From Gremmenia infestans (lineage: Eukaryota > Ascomycota > Leotiomycetes > Helotiales > Hamatocanthoscyphaceae), in the NCBI GenBank assembly GCA_032629725.1, contig JAFEVB010000012.1, positions 310,001-374,000 of the forward strand: DNA of 64,000 bases, in the 5' to 3' direction. Positions within the stretch are counted from its first letter, which is position 1. Each line of letters begins with the position of its first letter. Position numbers and translations under genes: made by a program. Under the pieces are notes generated by a model. That model did not search any database, was not told the origin of the DNA, and was given only the letters and a program-made list of their open reading frames with translations. This document shows positions 35,088 to 46,424 of this stretch, piece after piece.

Positions 35088-36935
35088 ATGGCCTCCTCAA
35101 ACAACAGAACCTCTACATACACGCAAGTCTCCACGTCGAGCGATCATGACAGACCAAAGAGTGCGGATGCGAAGAAGGATATATGGTCGTCGATGCTTGA
35201 TAGTGTAGCCAGTGGCAAACGATTACCAGAGAAGAATTTACTTGTCTTGGGCAAGTTAACCACAACTCCTCAAGCTACACCTGCTAACTCATGGCAGGAG
35301 GTTCTACGGATTCCCAGCGGGAGTTCCTCGAAACGCTTTCGGCCGACGATACAAGAAAGACCTCAGACAGGCAGGGCAGCAAGCAGCCTACCATTGCAAA
35401 CAACTTTGCTTTGGGCTACACATACCATGATGTTTTAGATGCAGACCACGAGGGTATGATCTCTATTGAAGCTCTTTAATTGGAGCTACAAACTAAACCG
35501 GGATAGACATTCTGGCCCGACTCTCGCTCTATCTCCTCGCCGACCCTTCACCCTCTTTCGCGCCGCTCCTACAACCCCTCCTTACCCCTGAGACTATTCC
35601 GAATACCCTCGTTGTGATATTACTTGATTGGTCCCAGCCATGGTTCTGGCTAAGACAACTGCGGGACTGGGTACAACTATTACGGACGCTGCTCGTTTCT
35701 CTAGACAATACCTGCAAAGATAAGATGGAGGAAGTCATGTTGAGTTGGCGAGACAGAGGTCGTGGGGGGAATAGTCTTGATGGTGTAGGAGCAAGCAGTA
35801 CCTCTGAGGGCGATGTAAGCTTGCCTTTAGGACCTGGAGAATGGCAGGAACCATTGGGTCTACCTGTGTGCGTTGTCTGTCAGAACGTAAGAAGCTTTAT
35901 TCATGCATAAATGCTGTTGCTGCTAACATTTATTATAGTCTGATCGTATCGAGAATTTAGAGAAAGAACGGTCATGGAGAGAAGAGGAGTTTGACTTTAT
36001 TTTACAATTCCTACGAACGATTTTGCTGAAGCGTAAGTTTCAGAGTTCAAAGGTGGACTACGTAGCTGACAAGTACACTAGACGGGGCATCCCTCATCTA
36101 CACAATTCCCTCAGTCACCAGTCCATTACAAAGTCTCATACACTCATCTCTCGGAATACACTCACTATTGAAACGCCAGCCTCTGAAACACAATGTTATT
36201 GACCGTGACAAGGTGGTGGTACCTCCGAATTGGGATTCCTGGGGTAAAATCAGAGTGCTTCGAGACGGTTTCGACGTGGAAGCAATAAGTAACGGATGGT
36301 CCGTTGATATCGAAGAATCATTTGAACTTATACCCAACGGTAATACTAATGGGGAAGCTACAAGGATTGAAACTTCGAAACGAGCAGGAGGCGCAGTCGA
36401 AGCATATGAAGAGACGATCCGGGACCCTCGACTAGATGCTCTTCAAGCAACATCTAAAGAGAACGAAGGTCTCATACCTGAGATCACAAGCTCGGATACT
36501 CAAACCTTCCTTGCGACCCAACTGGCAGTGCTCGATAAGATCAGGCAGGGCACTGATTCTTCCGGCATGGATAGTAGCCGCTTAATAGCGGGAAGAAATG
36601 CAACAGGTTCCGGTTACGAGACTGGCGAAGAGGGCCATGCTGATGAAGGTCGTGTCAATGAGCATATTGGTCCCGTCCAGTTCAATATGGGCGGCATTCA
36701 GGTTGATGCCGATGACATGTTGCAAAGACTCAAGGTATGTTTTACACCCTGCATCCATATGAAGGAATCTCTAATTTGAATACAGGACCGCCAATCGTAC
36801 CAAACTCCCGAGCCAACATCCCCAGGTAGCATCGTACCCGGAGACGCAAAGACACAGAACGAAGCACTGCAGTCCTTCTTTGCGGGGCTTATGAAAAGGG
36901 GAGGTGGCAGCGCATCGAGCAGTCCCAAACCATGA
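35088..36935 (+). CDS. Cytoplasmic dynein light intermediate chain
   Basis: Accessory chain of cytoplasmic dynein 1 that links the heavy chain to cargo adaptors. Six exons: 35088-35250, 35298-35453, 35507-35886, 35939-36032, 36082-36734, 36786-36935; 531 aa. The GTPase-like fold starts at KDIWSSMLDSVASGKRLPEK, then NLLVLGGSTDSQREFLETLS, with the P-loop degenerate as in fungal members. FALGYTYHDVLDADHEDILA and LVVILLDWSQPWFWLRQLRD are family signatures. C-terminal part: VPPNWDSWGKIRVLRDGFDV, FNMGGIQVDADDMLQRLKDR and LQSFFAGLMKRGG. The first intron uses a GC donor (GCAAGT at 35251) with CAG acceptor; homology across the junction requires it. Divergent from IST3, convergent with the next gene. 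Confidence 0.92.
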
Positions 36936-37918
36936 GCAGCGTAATCATATCAACCAACTTCCATTTATTTGGATTGTACCAGTGTCCACTTTTTAACTCG
37001 GAGTTTGGGGCAGAATTAGACTGCTGAAGTGGAGAGCCCTTTGTATGATACCCTTTAGTGTATTATCTTAAACAGCTTGAAAATGCGATCTAAATGAATA
37101 ATTGCAGTTCTGCCTTTTTCGTGCCAATTTCCCTCTTACTAACAGGGGATTTGTCGTATAAATTCCGAGTGCAATGTTGCTCCATTGGAAACAGCAAGGA
37201 GAGTCTAGCATAGTAATGGCAGATATAAATCAACACGGGACCGTTTAATAAAGTATTTTCAAATATGATGAACCCACATCAAAGGTAGCTATGGTTTCCT
37301 GAACAGGACCAGTAACTTGGCGTGTGGAATAAGTTGAGTTATTACCTTACCTTTAAGTCCACATGACTGAAGCCCTGATAACATACTTGATTTTACCTAC
37401 TGAAAAGCATTCAATTATAGATTTACTTGAATATATTCAAGTATACTCATGTCGACTTCGCTCATGTTGACTTCGGTTGCTCGAGTGTTTTGCTCACGCT
37501 GTTTGGGCTGAAATATTGATCTCAGGTGGCTTTCGACTTTACCGGAATTTTTCCGTAGTATTGTTTATCATGGAAAGTTACCTGAAGGAGTAGCTGGGTT
37601 TGGGTTCTAAAGATGGAGCAACAGCTACCTTGATAGAATTTTTGTTAGGTTCTACTATTTAGAGAGCTAGTCCATGTTAGACATTTGCTATCTGATTATT
37701 GCAGATCCCGCTCTAGTTTTGTTCGTCACTGAAGAACTGAATACATATAATCAAACTATTTAATTGATTGCTGCCTATTGCTTAAATACAAACCCAAAGA
37801 AAACAATCTGTCCGTCCCTTGTCCAGATGACCCATCCCATCCCATCCCAACGTAAATACTCCATGACCGTACCGGCAATGTCCATCCCATTTCAACACCT
37901 AAAATACAGTTCCATCAG
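36936..37918. other. Convergent intergenic region with a palindrome and 15-bp tandem pair
   Basis: About 980 AT-rich bases, no gene seen. At 37424-37443 lies a 20-bp perfect palindrome (TACTTGAATATATTCAAGTA). Directly after it CTCATGTCGACTTCG (37446) and CTCATGTTGACTTCG (37461) form a tandem pair with one mismatch. Confidence 0.6.
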
Positions 37919-39013
37919 TTATTCGACCGTCTTCTCTTCGATCGCGGTGTAAGTTGGTGGTGGGCCCTGAGACTCCAAGATAGCCTTGTTCTCATCGTCA
38001 CCCTCTTCAATGATCTCCACCTGCTCAACCTTCACATATCGTGCTTGGTTGCGGCGGAATAGAAGCCTCCACACAAAAATCAGAATGTTTCCAACGATCA
38101 TTCCAACCATGCTTGCAGTGATACCAACAACGATACCAATGAGCACAGGAACCATAACGTGGACAGCCACAGTCTCAAGGAAGCGGCCAAGAGAGTGTCT
38201 GTGACGGTGGTGGCGGAATGGTCGGTGTGTTCCATGAGGGCGACCATGAGGACGTGCGTGTTCGCCATGGTGCTTCACAGGTCTTATAGCTTCGGCAGGG
38301 CGGTTTTTGTTCTTGCCGCCACAGCCCTTCTTCAACTTGGAAAGCTTCGCAGCGATGATTGCTCTCCATTTACACACAATAGTTGTGCATTCCTTGTTAT
38401 CATCGGTAGGCTCGGGTGACACACTCTTTGGGGTTGTGATTTCCGCATTTCCGAGCATGAGCTTTCCACTCGGGGTCTCGAGCAACTTAAGCTCAACGCT
38501 TGGGATTCCTGGGATAAATTTATTGGCCACTTCTACAATCTCGATATTAATGGCAACCAAGTCAAATTGATCCTCTGATTGCACTGGATGCTTAACGCTG
38601 AGTTGGTAACCTAGTGCAGGAGTAGCGACATAAGACCAAGTATTATCAGCATTCTTGACCAGTTGGTCTGCTGTCAAATGTGTCATGAATGTCTGAGAGT
38701 GGAGATCGATAGGGTAGATTGGGAGGCCGTTCAGAAGCAGTTGGTCGGCACCATCGTTAGCCTCGTGGGCCACGGAGAGGTTGAACTTCAATACGCTCTC
38801 GGCATCGGTGAAATGGACTCTGTTCTCAACATCGGTGACGACGACGGGGCAGCCAGGGCAGTTGAGTTCCATCACCCTGCCTTCAGTTGCGATGTTATCT
38901 TCGAAAGGGAGGGTATTGACGCTGTCGGATGAGGAAGAGGTTGGTGGGGGGAGTAGGAAGGCCTGGGAACTTCCTGCAAAAGCCAGGAGGCCTCCTAGCT
39001 GAGTGAAACGCAT
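37919..39013 (-). CDS. Secretory-pathway membrane protein, DUF7728-like, with PPxY tail
   Basis: Single-exon gene, 364 aa. The ATG at 39013 starts MRFTQLGGLLAFAGSSQAFL, a clear signal peptide; the longer open frame upstream (to 39199) would bury it. The luminal part has ELNCPGCPVVVTD, NLSVAHEANDGADQLLLNGL and YPIDLHSQTFMTHLTADQLV, wording I associate with the fungal DUF7728 family, but that name is from memory. A basic His/Arg-rich region (EHARPHGRPHGTHRPFRHHR) precedes one strong membrane helix (MVPVLIGIVVGITASMVGMI). The short cytosolic tail ends with SQGPPPTYTAIEEKTVE, which includes a PPxY motif, the usual ligand of Rsp5-type ubiquitin ligases. Function unknown; a vacuole- or Golgi-routed adaptor is only a guess. 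Confidence 0.85.
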   Translation of the reverse strand: MRFTQLGGLLAFAGSSQAFLLPPPTSSSSDSVNTLPFEDNIATEGRVMELNCPGCPVVVTDVENRVHFTDAESVLKFNLSVAHEANDGADQLLLNGLPIYPIDLHSQTFMTHLTADQLVKNADNTWSYVATPALGYQLSVKHPVQSEDQFDLVAINIEIVEVANKFIPGIPSVELKLLETPSGKLMLGNAEITTPKSVSPEPTDDNKECTTIVCKWRAIIAAKLSKLKKGCGGKNKNRPAEAIRPVKHHGEHARPHGRPHGTHRPFRHHRHRHSLGRFLETVAVHVMVPVLIGIVVGITASMVGMIVGNILIFVWRLLFRRNQARYVKVEQVEIIEEGDDENKAILESQGPPPTYTAIEEKTVE

Positions 39014-39939
39014 TTTGGTATATTGATGGGCCAAATACCCAGTGAAGTAATGGTGTTGTGTTTGATAGGGATAGGTTCTTTGATGAAGATATGATGGAAT
39101 TTGTTGGAATTTGTTGGAGGTGAGGTTAGTTAAGTCGGATGTCTTGTCGTTTGAGGGGCGAAGTCGAAGTACCTTAGTACACCAGTAGGTATGAAACAAA
39201 GGTTACTATTTACGTATTCAGGCCTAATCAAGCTAATCGATAATGCCAAGAGAGATTCCGTTTCGGCGACCGTACAAAGACTATTCATTAGAGCTGCACC
39301 GGGTAGCCGTCTAGTCCACCGTATTACTGCTCCGTGCTCGTGTCAGTAACAATATCCATGCATCCCCTGAAATACCTCTAATGCTGGAGCCTGAGTAATG
39401 AGAATGAAGAAAAAAAAATCTCGCGAGTTGGCGTCTGACTACTGGTAGTTGATTTAAATTATCTACCTAGGTACTACACTATATTCAAAAGTTTAGGGGT
39501 TTACTGGGATGTGGTAGATAATAGTCATAATAAATCTCCATTTTATAGGACTTTGGAGCAGTATTACCGGTGTAAAATATGTAGATCTGCCCTTCCCCTT
39601 CCTAATCTCACGATGTTCTTGTGCTAGAGTACTATGACGTTAGCAGCAGCTCTGCGGTGTAGGAGAGCAGGACCCCCAAAACAGCAGAATTCTTGTCTTC
39701 ATAATTTCTTCACACCTCCTTTTCACATCCATTCAATTCACTTTACCTTACCTTGAAAACTCTTCCTCCCTGCTTTGCCTCCCAGTCTGTCTCTACCTGT
39801 CTTTGTAGAAAAGAGACACGACACATAGACTGTACAACAAAACCAAAACAAAACCTGCAGACCTTTCTTTGCACACTTTGATCGACCTGATCTGTCCTGT
39901 ACCTTACCTTTGCTTTGCCTCTTCACACACCCGCCCAAC
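39014..39939. promoter_or_regulatory. Bidirectional upstream region, DUF7728-like / SDR
   Basis: About 925 bp between divergent genes; pyrimidine-rich with TTACCTTACC runs (39742-39758, 39900-39910) close to the SDR start. No assigned operator. Confidence 0.4.
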
Positions 39940-41223
39940 ATGTTTCGATCTCAATTGATCCGACAAACAGCTCGCGCTGTCAGAGCCTCCCAATCCACAG
40001 TTGCAACACGCACATCCCCTTCCCTCCCTTTGTCACTAAACCGATCTATTCACGCCACCTCTTCCCTCCGCCGCGACGAGAAGAAAGGGGAAGAACATGC
40101 GGGTTCCTTCGCTCGTACCGATTCGTCCGTCCAGGTCGAGTATCCAGATGAGCAGGATCTGCCATCGAGTACCCCCGTACAAGGACGAGGTGGTCTTCAT
40201 TTCAAGCGTACCCTGGCCTCCTTCTCCCTAGAAGGCAGAGTCGGCGTTGTCACTGGTGGTGCAAGAGGTCTAGGTCTTGTCATGAGCCAAGCAATGGTCA
40301 TCAGCGGAGCAGACGTTGCCATTGTCGATCTCAACAGTACGTTTCAATTCCAGCTTAGAACAAGGGATGCTAATTGCTTTTTACAGAGGAGGAGGCGCAG
40401 AAGCAGGCTATTGAGCTTATGGAGTCTTTCAAGAGAGAGAACCCTGGAGCAGACAAGTATGAAACAGCATTGTCTATTCAAAGCATTCGCTAATTCATTT
40501 CCAGGATCCCCAAGGTCACCGCACACTATGCCGACGTTTCCTCCCAAGAGTCCGTCGAGGCCTCCATCGCCGAGATCATCAAGGCCCACGGCAAGATCGA
40601 CAACTTGGTCACTTCCGCCGGATTCACTGAGAACTTCGAAGCTATCAACTACCCTATCGACCGAGTCCGCAAGCTTTGGGGCGTGAACGTGGATGGTACA
40701 TACTTGTTTGCAATTGCAGTTGCTAAGCACTTGATGGAGCGAAAGGCACCCGGAGCCATGGTCTTTATTGGCAGCATGTCTGGCGCTGTTGTCAACGTTC
40801 CCCAGCCGCAAGCACCATACAATGCAGCCAAGGCTGCTGTCAGACATCTGGCCTCCAGTTTGGCTGTTGAGTGGGCTGGTGCTGGCATTCGTGTCAATGT
40901 TATCTCTCCAGGATACATGCTTACGGCATTGTAAGTGCCGGTCACCATAAAAACAATGAGCTCTGCTAATAAAATATAATTCAGGACCAAGAAGATCCTC
41001 GATGAGAATCCAGATCTCAAGAGGCACTGGACCTCCCTTATTCCCCAGGGTAAGATGGGTCAACCTGAGGATTTGATGGGTGCGGTCACCTATCTGTCCT
41101 CTGATGCTGCGTCCTATGTTACTGGAGCAGGTGAGTAGATATACTTTGATAATCCCTTTTATGATCCTCGCTAATCATGGTGCGGCAGACCTGAGAGTTG
41201 ATGGTGGTTACACCCTCACATAG
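39940..41223 (+). CDS. Short-chain dehydrogenase/reductase, D-arabinitol 2-dehydrogenase-like, probably mitochondrial
   Basis: Classical SDR. Five exons: 39940-40336, 40387-40456, 40505-40930, 40985-41130, 41189-41223; 357 aa. A long basic, Ser-rich leader (MFRSQLIRQTARAVRASQST...) suggests mitochondrial import. The cofactor loop is VVTGGARGLGLVMSQAM; an Asp follows strand 2 (VAIVDLN), which favours NAD(H) over NADP(H). NLVTSAGF, the catalytic Ser in FIGSMSG, YNAAK (Tyr and Lys) and INVISPGY complete the active-site set. The C-terminus is SYVTGADLRVDGGYTLT. Similar fungal proteins are often named D-arabinitol 2-dehydrogenase or sorbose reductase-like; the polyol is not certain. A long minus-strand frame over this gene is a shadow. 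Confidence 0.9.
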
Positions 41224-42531
41224 ATTCACGTTATTGTCTACGTACTTTGTGACTTTGAGTTTACGGTTTTTTTAGAAAGGGGGTTTGAAATTAGTTTACC
41301 AGGTTAGCGGCATGCGTTTATAGATTGCAAGTCGAATTCCCATCTCGAGTGCAGGTAATGGATCTACATCTTCCAATACCTAAACTGAAGATCTCTGTTC
41401 CACTATGATTGTTATGGCGCCGGTATGCTTGAGCTTTGAAAATGATATTCATCTTAATCAAACAGCCACTCCAGGGATCCGTGAAGTGTACGGGAGGGCG
41501 TAAAAATACGTAATCTGAGTCTTAATTAGAATTCGCTCAATCGCGGGGAAGTCTTATTCATCTTTCGAGTACCACAAGCTCACAAGTAGTACGCAAGGCA
41601 AGGTCATACGCCATAGCAAAATTCGTCTGCAAAGGCACGCGAAGCACTTTCTGAAAACCACCTAGTCTCGTCCAAAGTGGTGGGGGTGTATCTAAGACAT
41701 GCATATGCTCCCCCAGACAGCCAACTCAAGTGCAGGCAGGGAAGAGGAAATTGTGTGGCTATAGCTTCAAATCGAGTAGGTCGAAAGCGTGGGCTCCCTC
41801 GCATGGATACTGCCGGTGCAAGGATCGGGCAGGGAGGAACGTGGGGTCGGTTTGGGCGTGGGGGGTAAGCCAAGGCTTTAGAAGCAACGTTCTAGAAGCA
41901 TTTGAGGTTATTGGTACAGGAGGTTACGGTTTGACGGTCAGATGATGGTGAAGCAGCATGCGGTGTACTGTATGTAGTGACGGGAGGGGAGGGAGATAGG
42001 AGATAGATACCTAGATAACCCACGAAGGATTCTTGTGTGTAATTGATTCAAAGATTGCACAATGGCGACCTGTCTCCTGTCCTCTCTGATAGATCTCTGG
42101 AGCGCGCGCCGATGTTCATGTTCACCAACAGGGAGCTGTGCTACGAGGCAGGCAACATTTGATTTGAATGAGTGGTCTTGAGGTGCCCGGCTATGTCACT
42201 ACTACAATCCCGCGTGTCACACGACGTAATGCGCTACGACCGAAGTCATCCAGGGGAAGGGGAATACAGGCACACGAGGTCAGCAGCTCAGAAGTTTACC
42301 GGACCTGAGGTTGCTACGAAGCTGCTGCCGCCTCTTGTGGAAGTTGAACCGCCCAAGCGGGAAAAGGTGTGCCGTTAGCTGGCACAGATGTCACCCAATG
42401 TACAGAAATCCTGACAGGCAGGACAAGTAGGATAGTATGCCATAGCATGGCGTAGGTACCGTAGCTGAGGTAGCGGTGAGAAGGGAAGGTTGGCGTTGGT
42501 ATAGTCTGGGGAAATACTTCGTAGCTCGAGT

Positions 42532-42560
42532 ATGAGATGAGATGAGATGAGATGAGATGG
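42532..42560. repeat. GATGA microsatellite
   Basis: About five GATGA/GAGAT units in tandem. Confidence 0.85.
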
Positions 42561-43149
42561 ACAGTGCGGAAGCCATCGTCGACGTTAGCATCGGAAAGAG
42601 GCGGCATGCAAGCCACTTCTATCCTGATCTGACCTGAATCCTGAGGATAGCCATGGAGTAGTCGAATAAGAACCATTGTCTTGGGGTGTGGTGTGGATCA
42701 GATTAGGCCTTGCTCTGCTCTGCCAACTCACCATGCCTAATTCTATGAAGTAGTTTGTATCTTTATATTAGTATGAATCTTGTTTTGAAGTACTCCCAAG
42801 TACCTTTTATTCCCGTCTAGTTCTACCAGCAATCCCAGTAATAGGGTTGGTGGAAACGCCGCGAACCAGGTATATAGATTAAGATTACTCTGCTCTGTAA
42901 ATAAGTAACCCACTGACTGTTCCGGATCTCAAGGAAAAGGTAGTCAGTAGTACTATATGTCTATACCTAAGGTAGGTATAGATACAAGTAAAACGAGGTT
43001 GATTATACAGCGAGGTGAGAACCGTGAGATGCAGGTTGCAGTTGCATTGCGTTGCTTAGATCATTCTGGCAGTTCCGAGGGCCATGTACCTTGTACCTTG
43101 CACCTTATATCGAACCCCTCCATCCGAGGCCCTGCAAACCTATAACTAC

Positions 43150-43173
43150 AAGGCAAGGCAAGGCAAGGCAAGG
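43150..43173. repeat. AAGGC pentanucleotide microsatellite
   Basis: Nearly five head-to-tail AAGGC units. Shorter copies of the same unit occur elsewhere in the window (see findings). Confidence 0.9.
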
Positions 43174-43905
43174 TTCTACTGGCGCGTAGCTCTGGCTCTC
43201 TCCGAACCTCCAGGAGGTAGGTACTTTATTATTCCTCTCTCTTAAAATCTACTTATTGTCCCAATAAGCTGCCTGTCTCTTCAAGCATTCAACTCCAGCC
43301 CAACTCCAGCTCCAGAAAGTCAACTGATACCCACCCACGATAGCCCCCCCTTAGGTTTCTGCTACGGCCGATTTCAAAACCAGATACACCGCTAATTGAG
43401 GTATTACCTAGGGCGAGGGTGAGCTCTCCGCATCTAATCCGGACCGGAGTAGCTAAGTTTGAGCCGAGCGAGCATCCACTTGTTTTACCTCGTCACCTCA
43501 TTTTTTCTAGAAAATTATATTATACTATACCGTACTATACTGTACACTTGAAAGACAACAGCCCAATACCCGCCACCCGCCAGTTCCTATAATTGCTGCT
43601 AGCTTTACTTATTTCTCGGTGCCACAAAAGTAAAAAGTAGGACAAGTGACGGACTTTTATCTCAATCGGACTCTGGCAACGTTGGAAACGAGAGCATTAT
43701 CTCTTCGTGGTACTGGTACTGGTACTGGCGGTATACTTACAGTGTTGCGTGTGTCCCTGGATCCTCGTCCCGTGCCGGCACTTACCCAGCTGTTTCGTCA
43801 TTATTTCCTCGTTAGTCTGAAGAAGCGGTTCCCTGGATGAGGGTCCTCTGGTGATAGAAACGCAGCACACCTTCGGGGGTAGCTCGCGTGGGAGTTGCCA
43901 CGAGA

Positions 43906-45540
43906 ATGTCGTTCGTAAGAAATGCGCCAGGCATTGAGGGCAGTATAGAATCGGTGGATATCGATCCCTTGGATCCCGCGGATATTGCAAGGCTTTGGAA
44001 AGGTAGGTGGCTCAACAAGATCCCTGGTAGTTCTTCGAGTAGTCCGATCTGATCTCTGCCAGTATACACAACCACGAAGCGAAGACTCCTTGATCCCACG
44101 GCCGAGCGTTTGGAGAACTACTGGTGGCGCATATGGGGCAGTAGGAAGCGAGAGCTGAAAGGTGCAATGGTTGCACGCCTCTTTGCCCAGATATCGGATG
44201 GCTACACCTTCGTACCACTGGGAGGACCGCCAAATCTTGATGCGGCTCCGCCATTGGTATGAACTATCTGCTCGCCCAAGATGTCGTACCCTACTGAATT
44301 TGGAACTTAGGAGAGAAACAATCGATTTCGATCCGGAGCTTCAAGCGCTACAACTCTCCACCAACCTTCCCAGAGCAGACCGAGTACCACATCCGCGACA
44401 ATACCTAGAGCTCCAAGGGCAGTGCCACATCCCATTCTCAAAAAATCAAGAGGTCCTTCTAATTCCGGCCCACGTCCAACTGCCCGTTTCGTTTCACCAC
44501 ATGAATCCGAGAGAGAGACAGAGCCGGATTCCCCCGTCAGTACCAATTCGCATGTGGTCGTACAGCCTCCCTCACCCGATCCAGAGAGCATCAAGAATGA
44601 TAAGAAGGCATCTGTACTTCCAGGATTGAAGAAGGCAACGAGTTTTGTAGCATCCAGTGCCGCAAAGAAAAAGCGGCCCGTGGTAGTTCGTCGACAGAGC
44701 TCACAGAACTCGCAATCATCAACAGACGCGGCTCATTTGTCAGGATCAACGCAACCACCATCCCAAAGGACCGCTTCTACAACGTCGGAACAGGCCCAAG
44801 CGCGAAGTAAACATTCTGTACCATCAAAGTTTCAAGAAAACTTCTCGCCCTCGAATCGTTCTTCGGCCAGTTCTAGTACTCAAAAACATCGAGCAGCATC
44901 AAAAACTTCTGACTCGAAACGCAACTTGTCACACAAAACTTCTGTTGAAAAAGGCCTAAATCCAAAGAAGCAGGAAGCCGAGGCAGGCCCTTCTAATCGT
45001 CTTCGTCCGGTTGAGCATAAGCAGGATGAAGTCGAAGAACTTACGTCTAGTGAGCTTGAGCAACTCGAAACACAGAGGACACTACTTGAGCAGGCAAATT
45101 CTTCGACCGAAAAGCCCCCACGATCCCCTTCCACCGACCGAGCCCTGCTTCAGCAGACATCATCAAAATCAAGATCTGATAATGATCGTAGTGGAGATAC
45201 AGGCGGCCTACGCATGCCTCTACATAACTCAAAAACCACTTCAAGTGCGGCACCAACGCTTACGACAGCGAATGGGCAACTCGATCTCAAGGACCCTACT
45301 GTGGATAAGTCAGGACCAAATTCCGTTTCGACCTCATCTTCATCTATAAATAAGGGCAAAGGTAGAGATTCCGATGATACATCGCGATCGTTCACCAAAC
45401 GGCTAGTGCAACCTGCCACGCAGGCGAAATCGGAGCCCATGGGACCATTAAGTCGAAGCAAAAGCCAGCTTACCCTACTACTTGAAAAAGATCGGTCAAG
45501 GGGGTCAGGTGATCAAACATCGAATGGCAAGAAAGAATAG
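43906..45540 (+). CDS. AreA GATA-like (DUF1752) domain protein
   Basis: Three exons: 43906-44002, 44063-44256, 44311-45540; 506 aa. The N-terminal domain is the short module shared with nitrogen regulators of the AreA type but without a zinc finger: ADIARLWKVYTTTKRRLLDP, TAERLENYWWRIWGSRKREL and ARLFAQISDGYTFVPLGGPP. The first junction falls inside the Val codon of WKVYTTT and is fixed by this motif. Downstream is HPILKKSRGPSNSGPRPTAR, which I recall as conserved in this family, then long Ser/Thr/Gln/Lys-rich disorder with an ELEQLETQRTLLEQ helix. Fungal relatives are annotated as nitrogen-regulatory AreA GATA-like proteins, but binding to DNA is not shown by anything visible here. Role unknown. 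Confidence 0.88.
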
Positions 45541-46424
45541 AAGGCGGGTTCTTCTGAGATATATAGAACTTATGGTCCGTTCTTGTGCATAACCTTCATG
45601 AATAAATGGATAGGGAAGGGTTTAACGCGTGGGAAAAGTCTTGTGGTGGCTTTTGAACCAATAGCGTCGTTTTTGCATCGTTTGGCGCTGTGGCCCAGTT
45701 CATATGGTGTTGCTACAGGTATACTTATATTGCATTTTCACCGGCGTTCTCTGCGGTACAAGCTCGTCTTAAATGGACTTAAATGCATAGCTTGGGGATA
45801 CACAAAAGTACAGATGGATATACATGTGCTACGCAGATTTCGAGCAACTGGCCAATTAGGATTTGGTGAGGTTCTCGATACCCTCTAGGTATCAGTATTG
45901 CTAGGTTTTACGAGAGTATATGAATGTGTGGTGCTGGTAACCAAGCACTTTACTAGAAAACCACACATATTCACCCGCCAAGTTGGCGGGAGCCTCATTT
46001 CACACTCCCCGTGCTTCTTGTCAGTGTATAAAGTGTGGCTGGATATAGCTATGGAGAACGATATAATGATCTGTTCTGTCCAATCACCCCTGTTGCGGAC
46101 TGAATTGTTTCAGTATTCCCTACAGAGTTGACAAAGCGAATTAGTAAACAGAATCTCCGATATGAGAGATTAGAAAGAAAGAGCCAAAAATCATATCGTA
46201 ACTTCTCGCATCCCACTAACTTCAACAAGTTGGCGCTGCAAGGCACAGCACAGCCAGCACAGCCTACAAGGTAGACATGCAGCGCCTCATAATTCAGATC
46301 CTTCGAAGCCATCACAATGACTCCATCTCCCATCCTGTTTTATTTCCATGCTATTTATTTATCTATCTGAATACTAAAATCTATTCAAGCTCTCCTCAAG
46401 TGACCCCGTAGATCTCTTTCAACC
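45541..46424. other. Intergenic, about 880 bp, with one strong hairpin
   Basis: No supported gene; small frames at 45583 and 45898 lack any familiar motif. A perfect inverted repeat CCCGCCAA-G-TTGGCGGG lies at 45974-45990. Confidence 0.5.

Larger units (their letters stand above)
41224..43905. other. Long intergenic region (2.7 kb) with pentanucleotide runs
   Basis: No gene supported. Contents: GATGA run (42532-42560), AAGGC run (43150-43173), GGTACT run (43708-43726), and AT alternations near 43520-43545. Numerous TACCTA/TAGGTA words. The last 300 bases should include the promoter of the AreA GATA-like gene. Confidence 0.55.

Noticed and set aside
38159..39002. Several plus frames over the DUF7728-like gene
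   Set aside because: Shadows; the minus strand has an unbroken frame with signal peptide and membrane helix.
40344..41063. 239-codon minus-strand frame
   Set aside because: It is the antisense shadow of the SDR gene, whose active-site motifs and splices are clear on the plus strand.
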